A stretch of DNA of 11,654 nt from Pseudomonas sp. UBA5782 (GTDB lineage Bacteria > Pseudomonadota > Gammaproteobacteria > Pseudomonadales > Pseudomonadaceae). Below the pieces are notes generated by a model. It was not told the origin of the DNA. It worked only from the letters and a program-made list of their open reading frames with translations, and did no database searches. Shown here piece after piece: positions 1-6,004 of this stretch (position 1 is its first letter; every line of letters begins with the position of its first letter). The stretch is taken from positions 199 through 11,852 of the forward strand of contig DIEE01000237.1 of assembly GCA_002418465.1 (NCBI GenBank), read 5' to 3'. The position numbers and the translations under genes were made by a program.

Positions 1-538
1 TCCACATCTGCGGGTTCTTCGCCGGCGAGAAACCGTCGAGGAACCAGGCGTCGATGCGCGCATCCAGCTGCGGCAGGCCGTCCAGAACGTCGCCGATCAG
101 CAGCGTCAGCAGCACGCGCCCACCGGCGAAACTCAAGCGCTGGAAGCCGGGATGGATGCCGACGTACTGCTCCAGCAACTGCCCGGCCCAGGGCGCCAGC
201 TCCGGCCACAGGGCCAGCGCGCGGGCGAGGTCGTCACGCGTCAGCGGGTAACGCTCGACGCTGACGAAGTGCAGGCGCGCATCGGCATCGGCGCAGGCAT
301 CGAACAGTTGCCAGGCGCAGAGGAAATTCAGCCCGGTGCCGAAACCGGTCTCGCCGATGCACAGGCAGCCGTCTGCCGGCAGCGCGGCGAAGCGCTCGGG
401 CAGCGCGTTGTGGGCGAGGAACACGTGGCGGGTTTCTTCCAGACCGCTGGCGCGGGAGAAGTAGACATCGCCGAATTCACGGGACAGCGGCTGGCCCTGG
501 TCGTCCCAGTCGAGCTGGGCTTGGGAAGTGTCGTTCAT
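1..538 (-). CDS. mnmC: MnmC, bifunctional tRNA mnm5s2U34 biosynthesis protein, N-terminal part (cut by window edge)
   Basis: Reads leftward off the window; 179 codons are visible. MnmC finishes 5-methylaminomethyl-2-thiouridine at the wobble position of certain tRNAs: an N-terminal SAM-dependent methyltransferase makes the final methylation, and a C-terminal FAD domain (outside this window) removes the carboxymethyl group. The visible part is the methyltransferase. It has the family opening with YFSRASGLEETRHVFL at about residues 26-41, the SAM-binding GETGFGTGLNF at 62-72, and the conserved DAWFLDGFSPAKNPQMW at the cut end. The start ATG is the complement of 536-538, preceded by a weak AGG about 8 bases upstream; no better start fits the family N-terminus. 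It is divergent from pap with 114 bp between the start codons. Only the methyltransferase half can be seen, so bifunctionality is inferred from the family. Confidence 0.93.
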   Translation of the reverse strand, partial: MNDTSQAQLDWDDQGQPLSREFGDVYFSRASGLEETRHVFLAHNALPERFAALPADGCLCIGETGFGTGLNFLCAWQLFDACADADARLHFVSVERYPLTRDDLARALALWPELAPWAGQLLEQYVGIHPGFQRLSFAGGRVLLTLLIGDVLDGLPQLDARIDAWFLDGFSPAKNPQMW

Positions 539-652
539 GCGCGTACCTGGCTGCGAGGCGCGCATTGTAGCTGCTCCGCCTCGGCGCGCCGCCGACGGCT
601 TATCGACGCAGCGGCAAATCCGTTAGGCTGGGCCGGGACAGAGGAGACTCAG

Positions 653-2140
653 ATGTTCGAATCGGCGGAAATCGGCCACAGCATCGGCCGCAAGGAATAC
701 GAAGAGGCGCTGCCGGCGCTGCTCGAAGGGCTGCTGGAGGCGCAGTACGCGCTCAAGGAGCAGGCGCGCTTCCCGGTGATCGTGCTGATCAACGGCATCG
801 AGGGCGCGGGCAAGGGCGAGACGGTCAAGCTGCTCAACGAGTGGATGGACCCGCGGCTGATCCAGGTGGAAACCTTCGACGTGCAGACCGACGAGGAACT
901 CGCCCGGCCGCCGGAGTGGCGCTACTGGCGCCGCCTGCCGCCGAAGGGACGGATCGGCGTGTTCTTCGGCAACTGGTACAGCCAGATGCTGCAGGCGCGG
1001 GTCGCCGGCGAAACCAAGGACGCCGGCCTGGAGCACGCCATCGACGCCGCGCAGCGCTTCGAGCGAATGCTCTGCGACGAGGGCGCGCTGATCTTCAAGT
1101 TCTGGTTCCACCTGTCCAAGAAGCAGATGAAGACGCGCCTCAAGGTGCTCGCCGAAGACCCGCTGCGCAGTTGGCGCATCACCCCGCTGGACTGGCAGCA
1201 GTCGAAGACCTACGACAAGTTCGTCCGCCACGGCGAGCACATGCTGCGCCAGACCAGTCGCGACTACGCGCCCTGGTACATCATCGAGGGCAACGACCAG
1301 AACTACCGCGCGCTGACCGTCGGCCGGCTGCTGCTGGAAGGCTTGCAGGCTGCCCTTCAGACGCCCGCGGTCACCCCGCAGCAACCGCATGCGGCTACCA
1401 TCGGCGCCAACCTCGAAGAGCACCAGCTGCTGGCCAGCCTGAACATGCGCCAGGTGCTGGAGAAGGAGCATTACCAGCGCCAGCTGACTCTGGAACAGGC
1501 GCGCCTGGCCGGGCTGATGCGCCACAAGCGCATGCGCAAGCACGCGCTGATCGCCGCCTTCGAGGGCAACGATGCGGCCGGCAAGGGCAGCGCGATCCGC
1601 CGTGTCGCCGCCGCGCTCGACCCGCGCCAGTACCACATCGTGCCGATCGCCGCGCCGACCGAGGAGGAGCGCGCGCAGCCCTATCTGTGGCGCTTCTGGC
1701 GGCACATCCCGCCGCGCGGCAAGTTCACCGTGTTCGACCGTTCCTGGTACGGCCGGGTGCTGGTGGAGCGCATCGAGGGCCTGTGCAGCCCAGCCGACTG
1801 GCTGCGCGCCTACGGCGAGATCAACGACTTCGAGGAAACCCTAGTGCGCAACGGCGTGGTGCTGGTGAAGTTCTGGCTGGCGATCGACAAGGACACCCAG
1901 CTGGCGCGTTTCGAGGAGCGCGAGAACACCCCGCACAAGCGCTTCAAGATCGGCCCGGAGGATTGGCGCAACCGCGAGAAATGGGCGCAGTACAGCGACG
2001 CCGTCGGCGACATGGTCGACCGCACCAGCACCCAGCTGGCGCCCTGGACGCTGGTCGAGGCCAACGACAAGCGCTTCGCCCGGATCAAGGTGCTGCGCAC
2101 AATCAACGACGCCCTGGCCGCGGTGCTCGACAAGGATTGA
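653..2140 (+). CDS. pap: Polyphosphate:AMP phosphotransferase (two-domain PPK2 family)
   Basis: A 495-aa cytoplasmic enzyme expected to transfer phosphate from inorganic polyphosphate to AMP, giving ADP (class II PPK2). Two PPK2 modules lie in tandem, at about residues 10-240 and 265-495. The first has a Walker A loop, GIEGAGKGE, at 48-56, but at the Walker B position it reads VFFGNWYS (103-110), lacking the usual Asp-Arg. The second has GNDAAGKGS at 305-313 and an intact VFDRSWYGR at 360-368, so it is the likely catalytic half. Length matches the roughly 496-aa Pseudomonas Pap. The ATG at 653 is chosen because GAGGAG at 641-646 lies 6 bases upstream and the protein begins at the family N-terminus. 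The reading frame stays open far upstream to 152, but that stretch is antisense to mnmC. The thiolase gene follows after 112 bp. Confidence 0.95.
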   Translation: MFESAEIGHSIGRKEYEEALPALLEGLLEAQYALKEQARFPVIVLINGIEGAGKGETVKLLNEWMDPRLIQVETFDVQTDEELARPPEWRYWRRLPPKGRIGVFFGNWYSQMLQARVAGETKDAGLEHAIDAAQRFERMLCDEGALIFKFWFHLSKKQMKTRLKVLAEDPLRSWRITPLDWQQSKTYDKFVRHGEHMLRQTSRDYAPWYIIEGNDQNYRALTVGRLLLEGLQAALQTPAVTPQQPHAATIGANLEEHQLLASLNMRQVLEKEHYQRQLTLEQARLAGLMRHKRMRKHALIAAFEGNDAAGKGSAIRRVAAALDPRQYHIVPIAAPTEEERAQPYLWRFWRHIPPRGKFTVFDRSWYGRVLVERIEGLCSPADWLRAYGEINDFEETLVRNGVVLVKFWLAIDKDTQLARFEERENTPHKRFKIGPEDWRNREKWAQYSDAVGDMVDRTSTQLAPWTLVEANDKRFARIKVLRTINDALAAVLDKD

Positions 2141-2161
2141 CGCGCCGAAACCCAGGGGATG

Positions 2162-2177
2162 CCGGCGCATACGCCGG
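2162..2177. other. Short GC hairpin between pap and the thiolase gene
   Basis: A perfect 6-bp dyad, CCGGCG and CGCCGG, around a CATA loop, starting 22 bases after the pap stop. No T-run follows on either strand, so it is not a standard intrinsic terminator. It could slow RNA decay or partly stop pap transcripts. Its position, then a possible -10 (TATTCT at 2212-2217) before the thiolase gene, leaves open whether the two genes are cotranscribed. Confidence 0.35.
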
Positions 2178-2252
2178 ATGAATGATCGTCGCCGCGGCCC
2201 GGCGGCGGTCCTATTCTCGGCCACCTCATCGAACCAGAAACCGAGGTGTGCC

Positions 2253-3437
2253 ATGCGTGAAGTCGTCATCGTCGAGAGCGTTCGGACCGGCCTAGCCAAG
2301 TCCTTTCGCGGCAAGTTCAACCAGACCCGCCCCGACGACCTGGCAGCGCATTGCGTGAATGCGCTGCTGGCACGCACCGGCATCGACCCGGCGCTGATCG
2401 ACGACTGCGTGGTCGGCGCCGGCTCCAACGAAGGCGCCCAAGGCTACAACATCGGCCGCAACGTCGCCGTGCTGTCGAAGCTCGGCAAGGACGTCGCCGG
2501 CATGACCCTGAACCGCTACTGCTCCTCCGGCCTGCAGGCCATCGCCATCGCCGCCAACCAGATCGCCTCTGGCTGCAGCGACGCCATCGTCGCCGGCGGC
2601 GTCGAGTCGATCAGCCTGACGCTGAAAAGCGTCAATACCGATCATCTGTACAACCCGCTGATCCAGGAGAACCTGCCGGGCATCTACTACCCGATGGGGC
2701 AGACCGCCGAGATCGTCGCGCGCCGCTACGGCGTCAGCCGCGAGGCGCAGGACCGCTACGCCCTGCAGAGCCAGCAACGCACCGCGCGGGCGCAGGCAGA
2801 AGGGCTGTTCGACGACGAGATCGTGCCGATGAACGTGCGTTACCAGGTCGAGGACAAGGCCAGCGGCGAGAAGAAAATCGTCGAGGGCGTGGTCGACCGC
2901 GACGACTGCAACCGCCCGGACACCACCTACGAAAGCCTCGCCGCGCTCAAGCCGGTGTTCGCCGAGGACGGCTCGGTCACCGCCGGCAACGCCTCGCAGC
3001 TGTCAGACGGTGCGTCCATGACCCTGGTGATGAGCCTGGACAAGGCGCTGGAGCTGGGCCTCAAGCCGAAGGCGTTCTTCCGCGGCTTCACCGTGGCCGG
3101 CTGCGAACCTGACGAAATGGGCATCGGCCCGGTGTTCTCGGTGCCCAAGCTGCTCAAGGCGCGCGGCCTGTCGCTCGACGACATCGACCTCTGGGAACTC
3201 AACGAAGCCTTCGCCTCGCAATGCCTCTACGCCCGCGACCGCCTGGGCATCGACAACGAGAAGTACAACGTCAACGGCGGCTCGATCTCCATCGGTCACC
3301 CCTTCGGCATGACCGGCTCGCGTCAGGTCGGCCATCTGGTCCGCGAACTGCAACGCCGCTCGCTGCGCTACGGCATCGTCACCATGTGCGTGGGCGGCGG
3401 CATGGGCGCCACCGGCCTGTTCGAGGCGGTGCGCTGA
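2253..3437 (+). CDS. Acyl-CoA thiolase (acetyl-CoA C-acyltransferase family)
   Basis: A 394-aa thiolase, the usual length for the family, expected to cleave 3-ketoacyl-CoA with CoA or run the reverse condensation. All catalytic signatures are present: nucleophile Cys90 in NRYCSSG, the NEAF box at 317-320, His349 in SIGHPFGMTGSR, and Cys379 in CVGGGMGATG near the C-terminus. There is no signal peptide. The ATG at 2253 is supported by GAGG at 2243-2246, 6 bases upstream, and by the MREVVIVESVRT opening typical of thiolases; the frame extends upstream to 2178 without a better ribosome site. From memory, an acyl-CoA thiolase also follows pap in P. aeruginosa (PA3455-PA3454), which supports orthology. 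Substrate chain length cannot be read from sequence: it could act in beta-oxidation or in a specific catabolic route. It converges on the dehydrogenase gene across a palindrome-rich spacer. Confidence 0.93.
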   Translation: MREVVIVESVRTGLAKSFRGKFNQTRPDDLAAHCVNALLARTGIDPALIDDCVVGAGSNEGAQGYNIGRNVAVLSKLGKDVAGMTLNRYCSSGLQAIAIAANQIASGCSDAIVAGGVESISLTLKSVNTDHLYNPLIQENLPGIYYPMGQTAEIVARRYGVSREAQDRYALQSQQRTARAQAEGLFDDEIVPMNVRYQVEDKASGEKKIVEGVVDRDDCNRPDTTYESLAALKPVFAEDGSVTAGNASQLSDGASMTLVMSLDKALELGLKPKAFFRGFTVAGCEPDEMGIGPVFSVPKLLKARGLSLDDIDLWELNEAFASQCLYARDRLGIDNEKYNVNGGSISIGHPFGMTGSRQVGHLVRELQRRSLRYGIVTMCVGGGMGATGLFEAVR

Positions 3438-3444
3438 CCTGGCC

Positions 3445-3465
3445 GGCGAACGAGTTCGCCCCTAC
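3445..3465 (+). repeat. REP-like palindrome, family A, copy 1
   Basis: GGCGAACGAGTTCGCC (7-bp arms GGCGAAC/GTTCGCC with two central bases) followed by CCTAC, beginning 8 bases after the thiolase stop. The same unit occurs in the opposite orientation at 3511-3531. Short palindromes with a GGGGCGAA-type tail are a recognised kind of REP in Pseudomonas; assigning it to that group is from general knowledge. Being just after a stop codon, it may form the 3' end of the thiolase transcript. Confidence 0.7.
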
Positions 3466-3510
3466 GAAAGCGGTGCCGCTATCCGGCGTGAGGGGTTGGG
3501 ATGGCCACCT

Positions 3511-3531
3511 GTTGGGGCGAACCTGTTCGCC
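3511..3531 (-). repeat. REP-like palindrome, family A, copy 2 (inverted)
   Basis: The reverse complement reads GGCGAACAGGTTCGCC then CCAAC, matching copy 1 at 18 of 21 positions: the central two bases and one tail base differ. The two copies face each other across 45 bp, a head-to-head arrangement like a BIME. The changed centre with perfectly conserved arms points to selection on the palindrome rather than on the bases. Confidence 0.68.
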
Positions 3532-3560
3532 TGACGAAGCCTGGCTAACGGCAGAAGCGG

Positions 3561-3591
3561 GATCGATACGCCGGGCAACGGCGTATCGGTC
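3561..3591. other. Strong perfect hairpin in the convergent spacer
   Basis: CGATACGCCG (3564-3573) and CGGCGTATCG (3579-3588) form a perfect 10-bp stem around the five-base loop GGCAA. The stem grows to 13 bp with one G.T wobble at 3563/3589. There is no T-run on either side, so it is not a textbook terminator. It lies between two converging genes, about 100 bp beyond the dehydrogenase stop on that strand and about 125 bp past the thiolase stop, so it may end or protect either mRNA. Confidence 0.5.
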
Positions 3592-3623
3592 GATCTGATG
3601 GCTACTCGACACCCGCGTAAACC

Positions 3624-3655
3624 GTAGGGTGGAAAACCGCGAAGCGTTTTCCACC
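3624..3655 (+). repeat. REP palindrome, family B, copy 1
   Basis: Starts GTAGGGTGG. The 10-bp arms GGTGGAAAAC (3628-3637) and GTTTTCCACC (3646-3655) flank a short centre in which GC-GAA-GC also pairs, with one bulged C. From 3626 to 3655 it is identical to copy 2 at 5396-5425. GTAGGGTGG-type palindromes are common extragenic elements in the stutzeri/mendocina group (from memory). It lies 32 bp past the end of the dehydrogenase gene. Confidence 0.8.
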
Positions 3656-3687
3656 GGCTCGGATACGTGTGTTCCGGGCCGAAGAGT

Positions 3688-5079
3688 TCAGAACCCGCCG
3701 TCGATATCCGTCACCCCGATCAGCTTGTGGTTGACGAATTCCTTGAGGCCCAGGCCGATCAGTTCGCGGCCGTAGCCGGAACGGCGCACGCCGCCGAACG
3801 GCAGGTCCGCCTTCACCGCGGTCGGATGGTTGATGTAGACCATTCCAGTGGATATCTGCCGGGCCACGGCTTTGCCGCGCTGGATGTCGCGGGTGAACAC
3901 CGAACCCCCCAGGCCGAAGGGCGAATCGTTGGCGATGGCGATCGCCTCGGCTTCGTCGCGGGCCTTGAAAATCAGCGAAACCGGGCCGAAGAACTCCTGG
4001 TAGTAGGCCGGGTTTTCCGGGGTCAGGCCGGTGAGCATGACCGGGCGCACGAAGGCGCCCTGCGGCGGGACTTCGGCACCGATCACGCTGGCGACGGCGC
4101 CATGCGCGACGGCCTGTTCCACCTGCCGGCGCACGTCATCCGCAGCGCCGTGGGAGGACAGCGGCGCGAGGCTGGTCTGCGCGTCCATCGGGTCGCCCGC
4201 CTTCAGCGCGGCGACGCCGGCGTGGTACTTGTCGAGGAAAGCGTCGTAGATCGACTCCAGCAGGATGATGCGCTTGGACGAGCAGCACACCTGGCCGGCG
4301 TTCCAGTGACGACCGAACACCGCCCACTTCACCGCTTTGTCGAGGTCGGCATCGTCGAGCACGATGAAGGCGTCGGCGCCGCCCAGCTCCATGGTCGACT
4401 TCTTCAGTGCCTTGCCGGCCTGCGCCGCCACCACGGCCCCGGCCGCTTCCGACCCGGTCAGCGCCACGCCGTGCACGCGCGGGTCGTTGAGGATGACCTC
4501 GATCTGCCCGCGGGTCGCGTACAGGTTGGTGAAGCCGCCTTCCGGCAGCCCGGCCTCGCGCATCAACCGCTCGAACAGCGCGGCGCATTGCGGCACGTTG
4601 GAGGCATGCTTGAGTACCACCACGTTACCCACCGCCAGCTGCGGGGCGATGATCCGGGCGATCTGGTAGTAGGGGAAATTCCACGGCTCGATGGCCAGGA
4701 TGATTCCCAGCGGCTCGTGTACCAGTTGCGCCTCGAGCACCGCCGTGTCCTTCGACGGCAGCGCTTCCGGGGCCAGCAGCGCCTCGGCGTTCTCCACGTA
4801 GTATTCGAAGATTGCCGCCGACAGCTCCACTTCGGCCTGCGCTTCGCTGAACAGTTTGCCCATTTCCAGGGTCAGCAACCGCGCGTAGCCCTGGGCATCC
4901 GCGCGCAGCAGGTCGGCGGCCTTCTGCAGCACCGCCAGGCGGGCAGCGATGGGCTGCTCACGCCAGTTCAGGAAGGTCGCCTGGGCAACGTCCAGCGCCG
5001 CGCTGACTTCGGCATCGGTCGCATCGGGAAAAGTGGCCAGGGTCTCGCCGGTATAGGGGTTGGTTGTTGCGTAAGCCAT
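3688..5079 (-). CDS. NAD(P)+-dependent succinate-semialdehyde-type aldehyde dehydrogenase (Sad/YneI class)
   Basis: A 463-aa soluble aldehyde dehydrogenase, close to the 462 aa of E. coli Sad (YneI), which oxidises succinate semialdehyde to succinate. The family landmarks are in order: PWNFP at 132-136 with oxyanion Asn134, cofactor Lys157, TGSEAAG at 208-214, the general base Glu231 in ELGGADAF, and catalytic Cys265 in GQVCCSS. The C-terminal PFGGVRRSGYGREL block is typical of the Sad/SSADH group. The start is the ATG complementary to 5077-5079, with GAGGAG at 5085-5090 upstream on the same strand. The open frame continues upstream to 5430 through a REP element, which is not coding. The gene stands alone, flanked by copies of the same REP sequence. 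Substrate is inferred; other short semialdehydes or aldehydes are possible. Confidence 0.9.
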   Translation of the reverse strand: MAYATTNPYTGETLATFPDATDAEVSAALDVAQATFLNWREQPIAARLAVLQKAADLLRADAQGYARLLTLEMGKLFSEAQAEVELSAAIFEYYVENAEALLAPEALPSKDTAVLEAQLVHEPLGIILAIEPWNFPYYQIARIIAPQLAVGNVVVLKHASNVPQCAALFERLMREAGLPEGGFTNLYATRGQIEVILNDPRVHGVALTGSEAAGAVVAAQAGKALKKSTMELGGADAFIVLDDADLDKAVKWAVFGRHWNAGQVCCSSKRIILLESIYDAFLDKYHAGVAALKAGDPMDAQTSLAPLSSHGAADDVRRQVEQAVAHGAVASVIGAEVPPQGAFVRPVMLTGLTPENPAYYQEFFGPVSLIFKARDEAEAIAIANDSPFGLGGSVFTRDIQRGKAVARQISTGMVYINHPTAVKADLPFGGVRRSGYGRELIGLGLKEFVNHKLIGVTDIDGGF

Positions 5080-5393
5080 GCGTTTCTCCTCGTCTGAACG
5101 ACGACACGGAAAGCCGGAAAGCCCGTTCCAGAGCCCCCGACACCCGCCGCCGCGGTCGCCCAGTGAACGCAAATGCGGCAGTGCAACCATTGACCTGGCA
5201 CAGGTGAACGCGCATGCGCGGCGAGCCTTCCGCCGGTTGCCCTGGTTCGTGATGTGGGGGGCAGCGCAGCGCCATTGCGTCTGGCGCCGGCCTGGACGGG
5301 GTGAATCACCCAGCGGCGGGGGCGTTGAAGAGACCGAAGTGGAACCGGCTAACGCGCGGGATTGGTTACCTGCTACACGAAACAGGCGGACAC
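5080..5393. other. Upstream region of the dehydrogenase gene, no gene, several dyads
   Basis: No credible coding sequence on either strand; frames open through here also run through REP palindromes. It begins with the dehydrogenase ribosome site (5085-5090). It then holds CGCAAATGCG (5168-5177), the paired dyads at 5191-5220 described separately, and GGGTGA-A-TCACCC at 5299-5311, a perfect 6-1-6 inverted repeat. I could not find a convincing sigma-70 or sigma-54 promoter pointing at the dehydrogenase gene, although one must be somewhere here. Confidence 0.6.
5191..5220. promoter_or_regulatory. Candidate operator: two adjacent dyads upstream of the dehydrogenase gene
   Basis: ACCTG-GCA-CAGGT (5193-5205) has outer matching T/A at 5191/5207 with one mismatch, and is followed at once by the perfect 12-bp palindrome CGCGCATGCGCG (5209-5220). 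They lie 112-141 bp upstream of the dehydrogenase start. Short spaced dyads at this distance are typical sites for dimeric repressors or activators. No regulator gene is in the window, so the binding protein is unknown. Confidence 0.35.
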
Positions 5394-5425
5394 GCAGGGT
5401 GGAAAACCGCGAAGCGTTTTCCACC
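5394..5425 (+). repeat. REP palindrome, family B, copy 2
   Basis: Same sequence as copy 1 at 3624-3655 except for one base in the leader (GCAGGG for GTAGGG); the 30 bases from AGGGTGG to the end are identical. Arms GGTGGAAAAC (5398-5407) and GTTTTCCACC (5416-5425). It lies in the same orientation as copy 1, so the dehydrogenase gene sits between direct repeats about 1.77 kb apart. The sequences outside the repeats do not match. Confidence 0.8.
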
Positions 5426-5476
5426 TTCAATAGGATGGAGATTCGATTGACTCTTGTGCGGGTACGAGGCTTCGCT

Positions 5477-5506
5477 GGTGGACAGGTGGAGCGTTGTCCA
5501 CCCTAC
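5477..5506 (-). repeat. REP palindrome, family B, diverged inverted copy 3
   Basis: The reverse complement begins GTAGGGTGGACA, the family B leader. Arms GGTGGACA (5477-5484) and TGTCCACC (5495-5502) form an 8-bp stem round a 10-base loop. Compared with copies 1 and 2, the AAAA of the arm is changed to ACA on one side and compensated on the other, so pairing is kept. It faces copy 2 across about 50 bp, making an inverted pair. Confidence 0.7.
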
Positions 5507-5553
5507 ATAGGTCCCGTGATATCCGGGCTACTTCGCTCCGTAGGCCCAATACG

Positions 5554-5583
5554 AAAAAGGGGCGACCAAGTCGCCTCCTTTTT
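5554..5583. terminator. Bidirectional intrinsic terminator
   Basis: AAAAAGG then GGCGAC, a CAA loop, GTCGCC, then CCTTTTT: a GC stem inside A/T tails with one internal mismatch. A U-run therefore follows the stem on both strands, and the plus side continues as TTTTTCTTT. It lies 28 bp past the stop of the minus-strand gene at 5611-5823 and should end its transcript. It would also stop plus-strand reading into that gene. This is the clearest intrinsic terminator in the window. Confidence 0.85.
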
Positions 5584-5610
5584 CTTTGTCCACCGAGCTT
5601 ACCCAAACCC

Positions 5611-5823
5611 TCACCGCAACACCTTGTACTCCGAAATACTCCGCGCGCATTCGTGGCGGCCGAGGTAGCGGGTGACTTCGCGTTCGGCGTCCTGTTTGCT
5701 GAAGAAGGGGCCTTCCAGGGTGCCTTCGCGGGTGGAGAAGAAGTAGCGGCCGTTGATCACGCTGATCCGCTCGCTGCGGTAATGATTGGCCGGGGTTTCG
5801 TCCACTTTGCGCTGTCCGAGCAT
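5611..5823 (-). CDS. Small conserved protein, probable DUF6316 family
   Basis: A 70-aa soluble, charged protein with no signal peptide or membrane segment. The central pattern HYRSER...NGRYFFSTREG...GPFFSKQDAERE resembles small Pseudomonas proteins of the DUF6316 family as I remember them: an aromatic beta-hairpin, a Gly-Pro-Phe turn and an acidic helix. No function is known to me. ATG complementary to 5821-5823; AGGGAG (5833-5838) lies 9 bases upstream. That it is a real gene is supported by the ribosome site, the protein-like composition and the strong terminator 28 bp downstream. It follows the oxidoreductase gene on the same strand after 181 bp, so it is probably its own transcription unit. 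A weak -10-like TAGACT lies on this strand at 5852-5857, with no clear -35. Confidence 0.75.
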   Translation of the reverse strand: MLGQRKVDETPANHYRSERISVINGRYFFSTREGTLEGPFFSKQDAEREVTRYLGRHECARSISEYKVLR

Positions 5824-5868
5824 GTCGTCGTTCTCCCTGTCGATTGGCCTGAGTCTATCTGTCGCGGC

Positions 5869-5887
5869 GCCGCCTGCAGGTGGCGGC
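5869..5887. other. GC hairpin downstream of the oxidoreductase gene
   Basis: GCCGCC and GGCGGC pair round the loop TGCAGGT, 118 bp past the oxidoreductase stop on the minus strand. There is no T-run. It may be a weak 3' end for the fumC-oxidoreductase transcript, or chance in GC-rich DNA. The rest of the 181-bp spacer shows nothing recognisable. Confidence 0.25.
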
Positions 5888-6004
5888 GGACGGGCGGTGT
5901 GCGGGTCTGGCGCAATGCCATCAGGTCGTGCAGATGATGGACCCGGCGGGTGGCGTTCGGTTCCGTCCGCGGTGGCATCGCCGTGCGCCGGCCGTCGTAT
6001 GACT

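Noticed and set aside
152..652. A longer N-terminus for Pap (open frame from 152)
   Set aside because: This stretch is antisense to mnmC, and the start at 653 has a good ribosome site and matches the family length.
3667..5097. A 476-codon open frame on the plus strand, antisense to the dehydrogenase gene
   Set aside because: It mirrors the dehydrogenase gene, which has all family motifs. The translation is low-complexity, rich in Arg, Gly, Val and His, as expected from the opposite strand of GC-rich codons.
5181..5200. A sigma-54-like promoter (TGG...GC spacing) on the minus strand before the dehydrogenase gene
   Set aside because: Only the GG and GC dinucleotides fit; the flanking bases of the -24/-12 consensus do not match, and no sigma-54 activator is nearby.
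5080..5430. A longer N-terminus for the dehydrogenase (open frame to 5430)
   Set aside because: The extension translates a REP element; the internal ATG at 5079 has GAGGAG at the right distance and gives the normal family length.
5078..5668. A 196-codon plus-strand frame upstream of the dehydrogenase gene
   Set aside because: It passes through two REP palindromes and the terminator, lacks a ribosome site and has no protein-like features.
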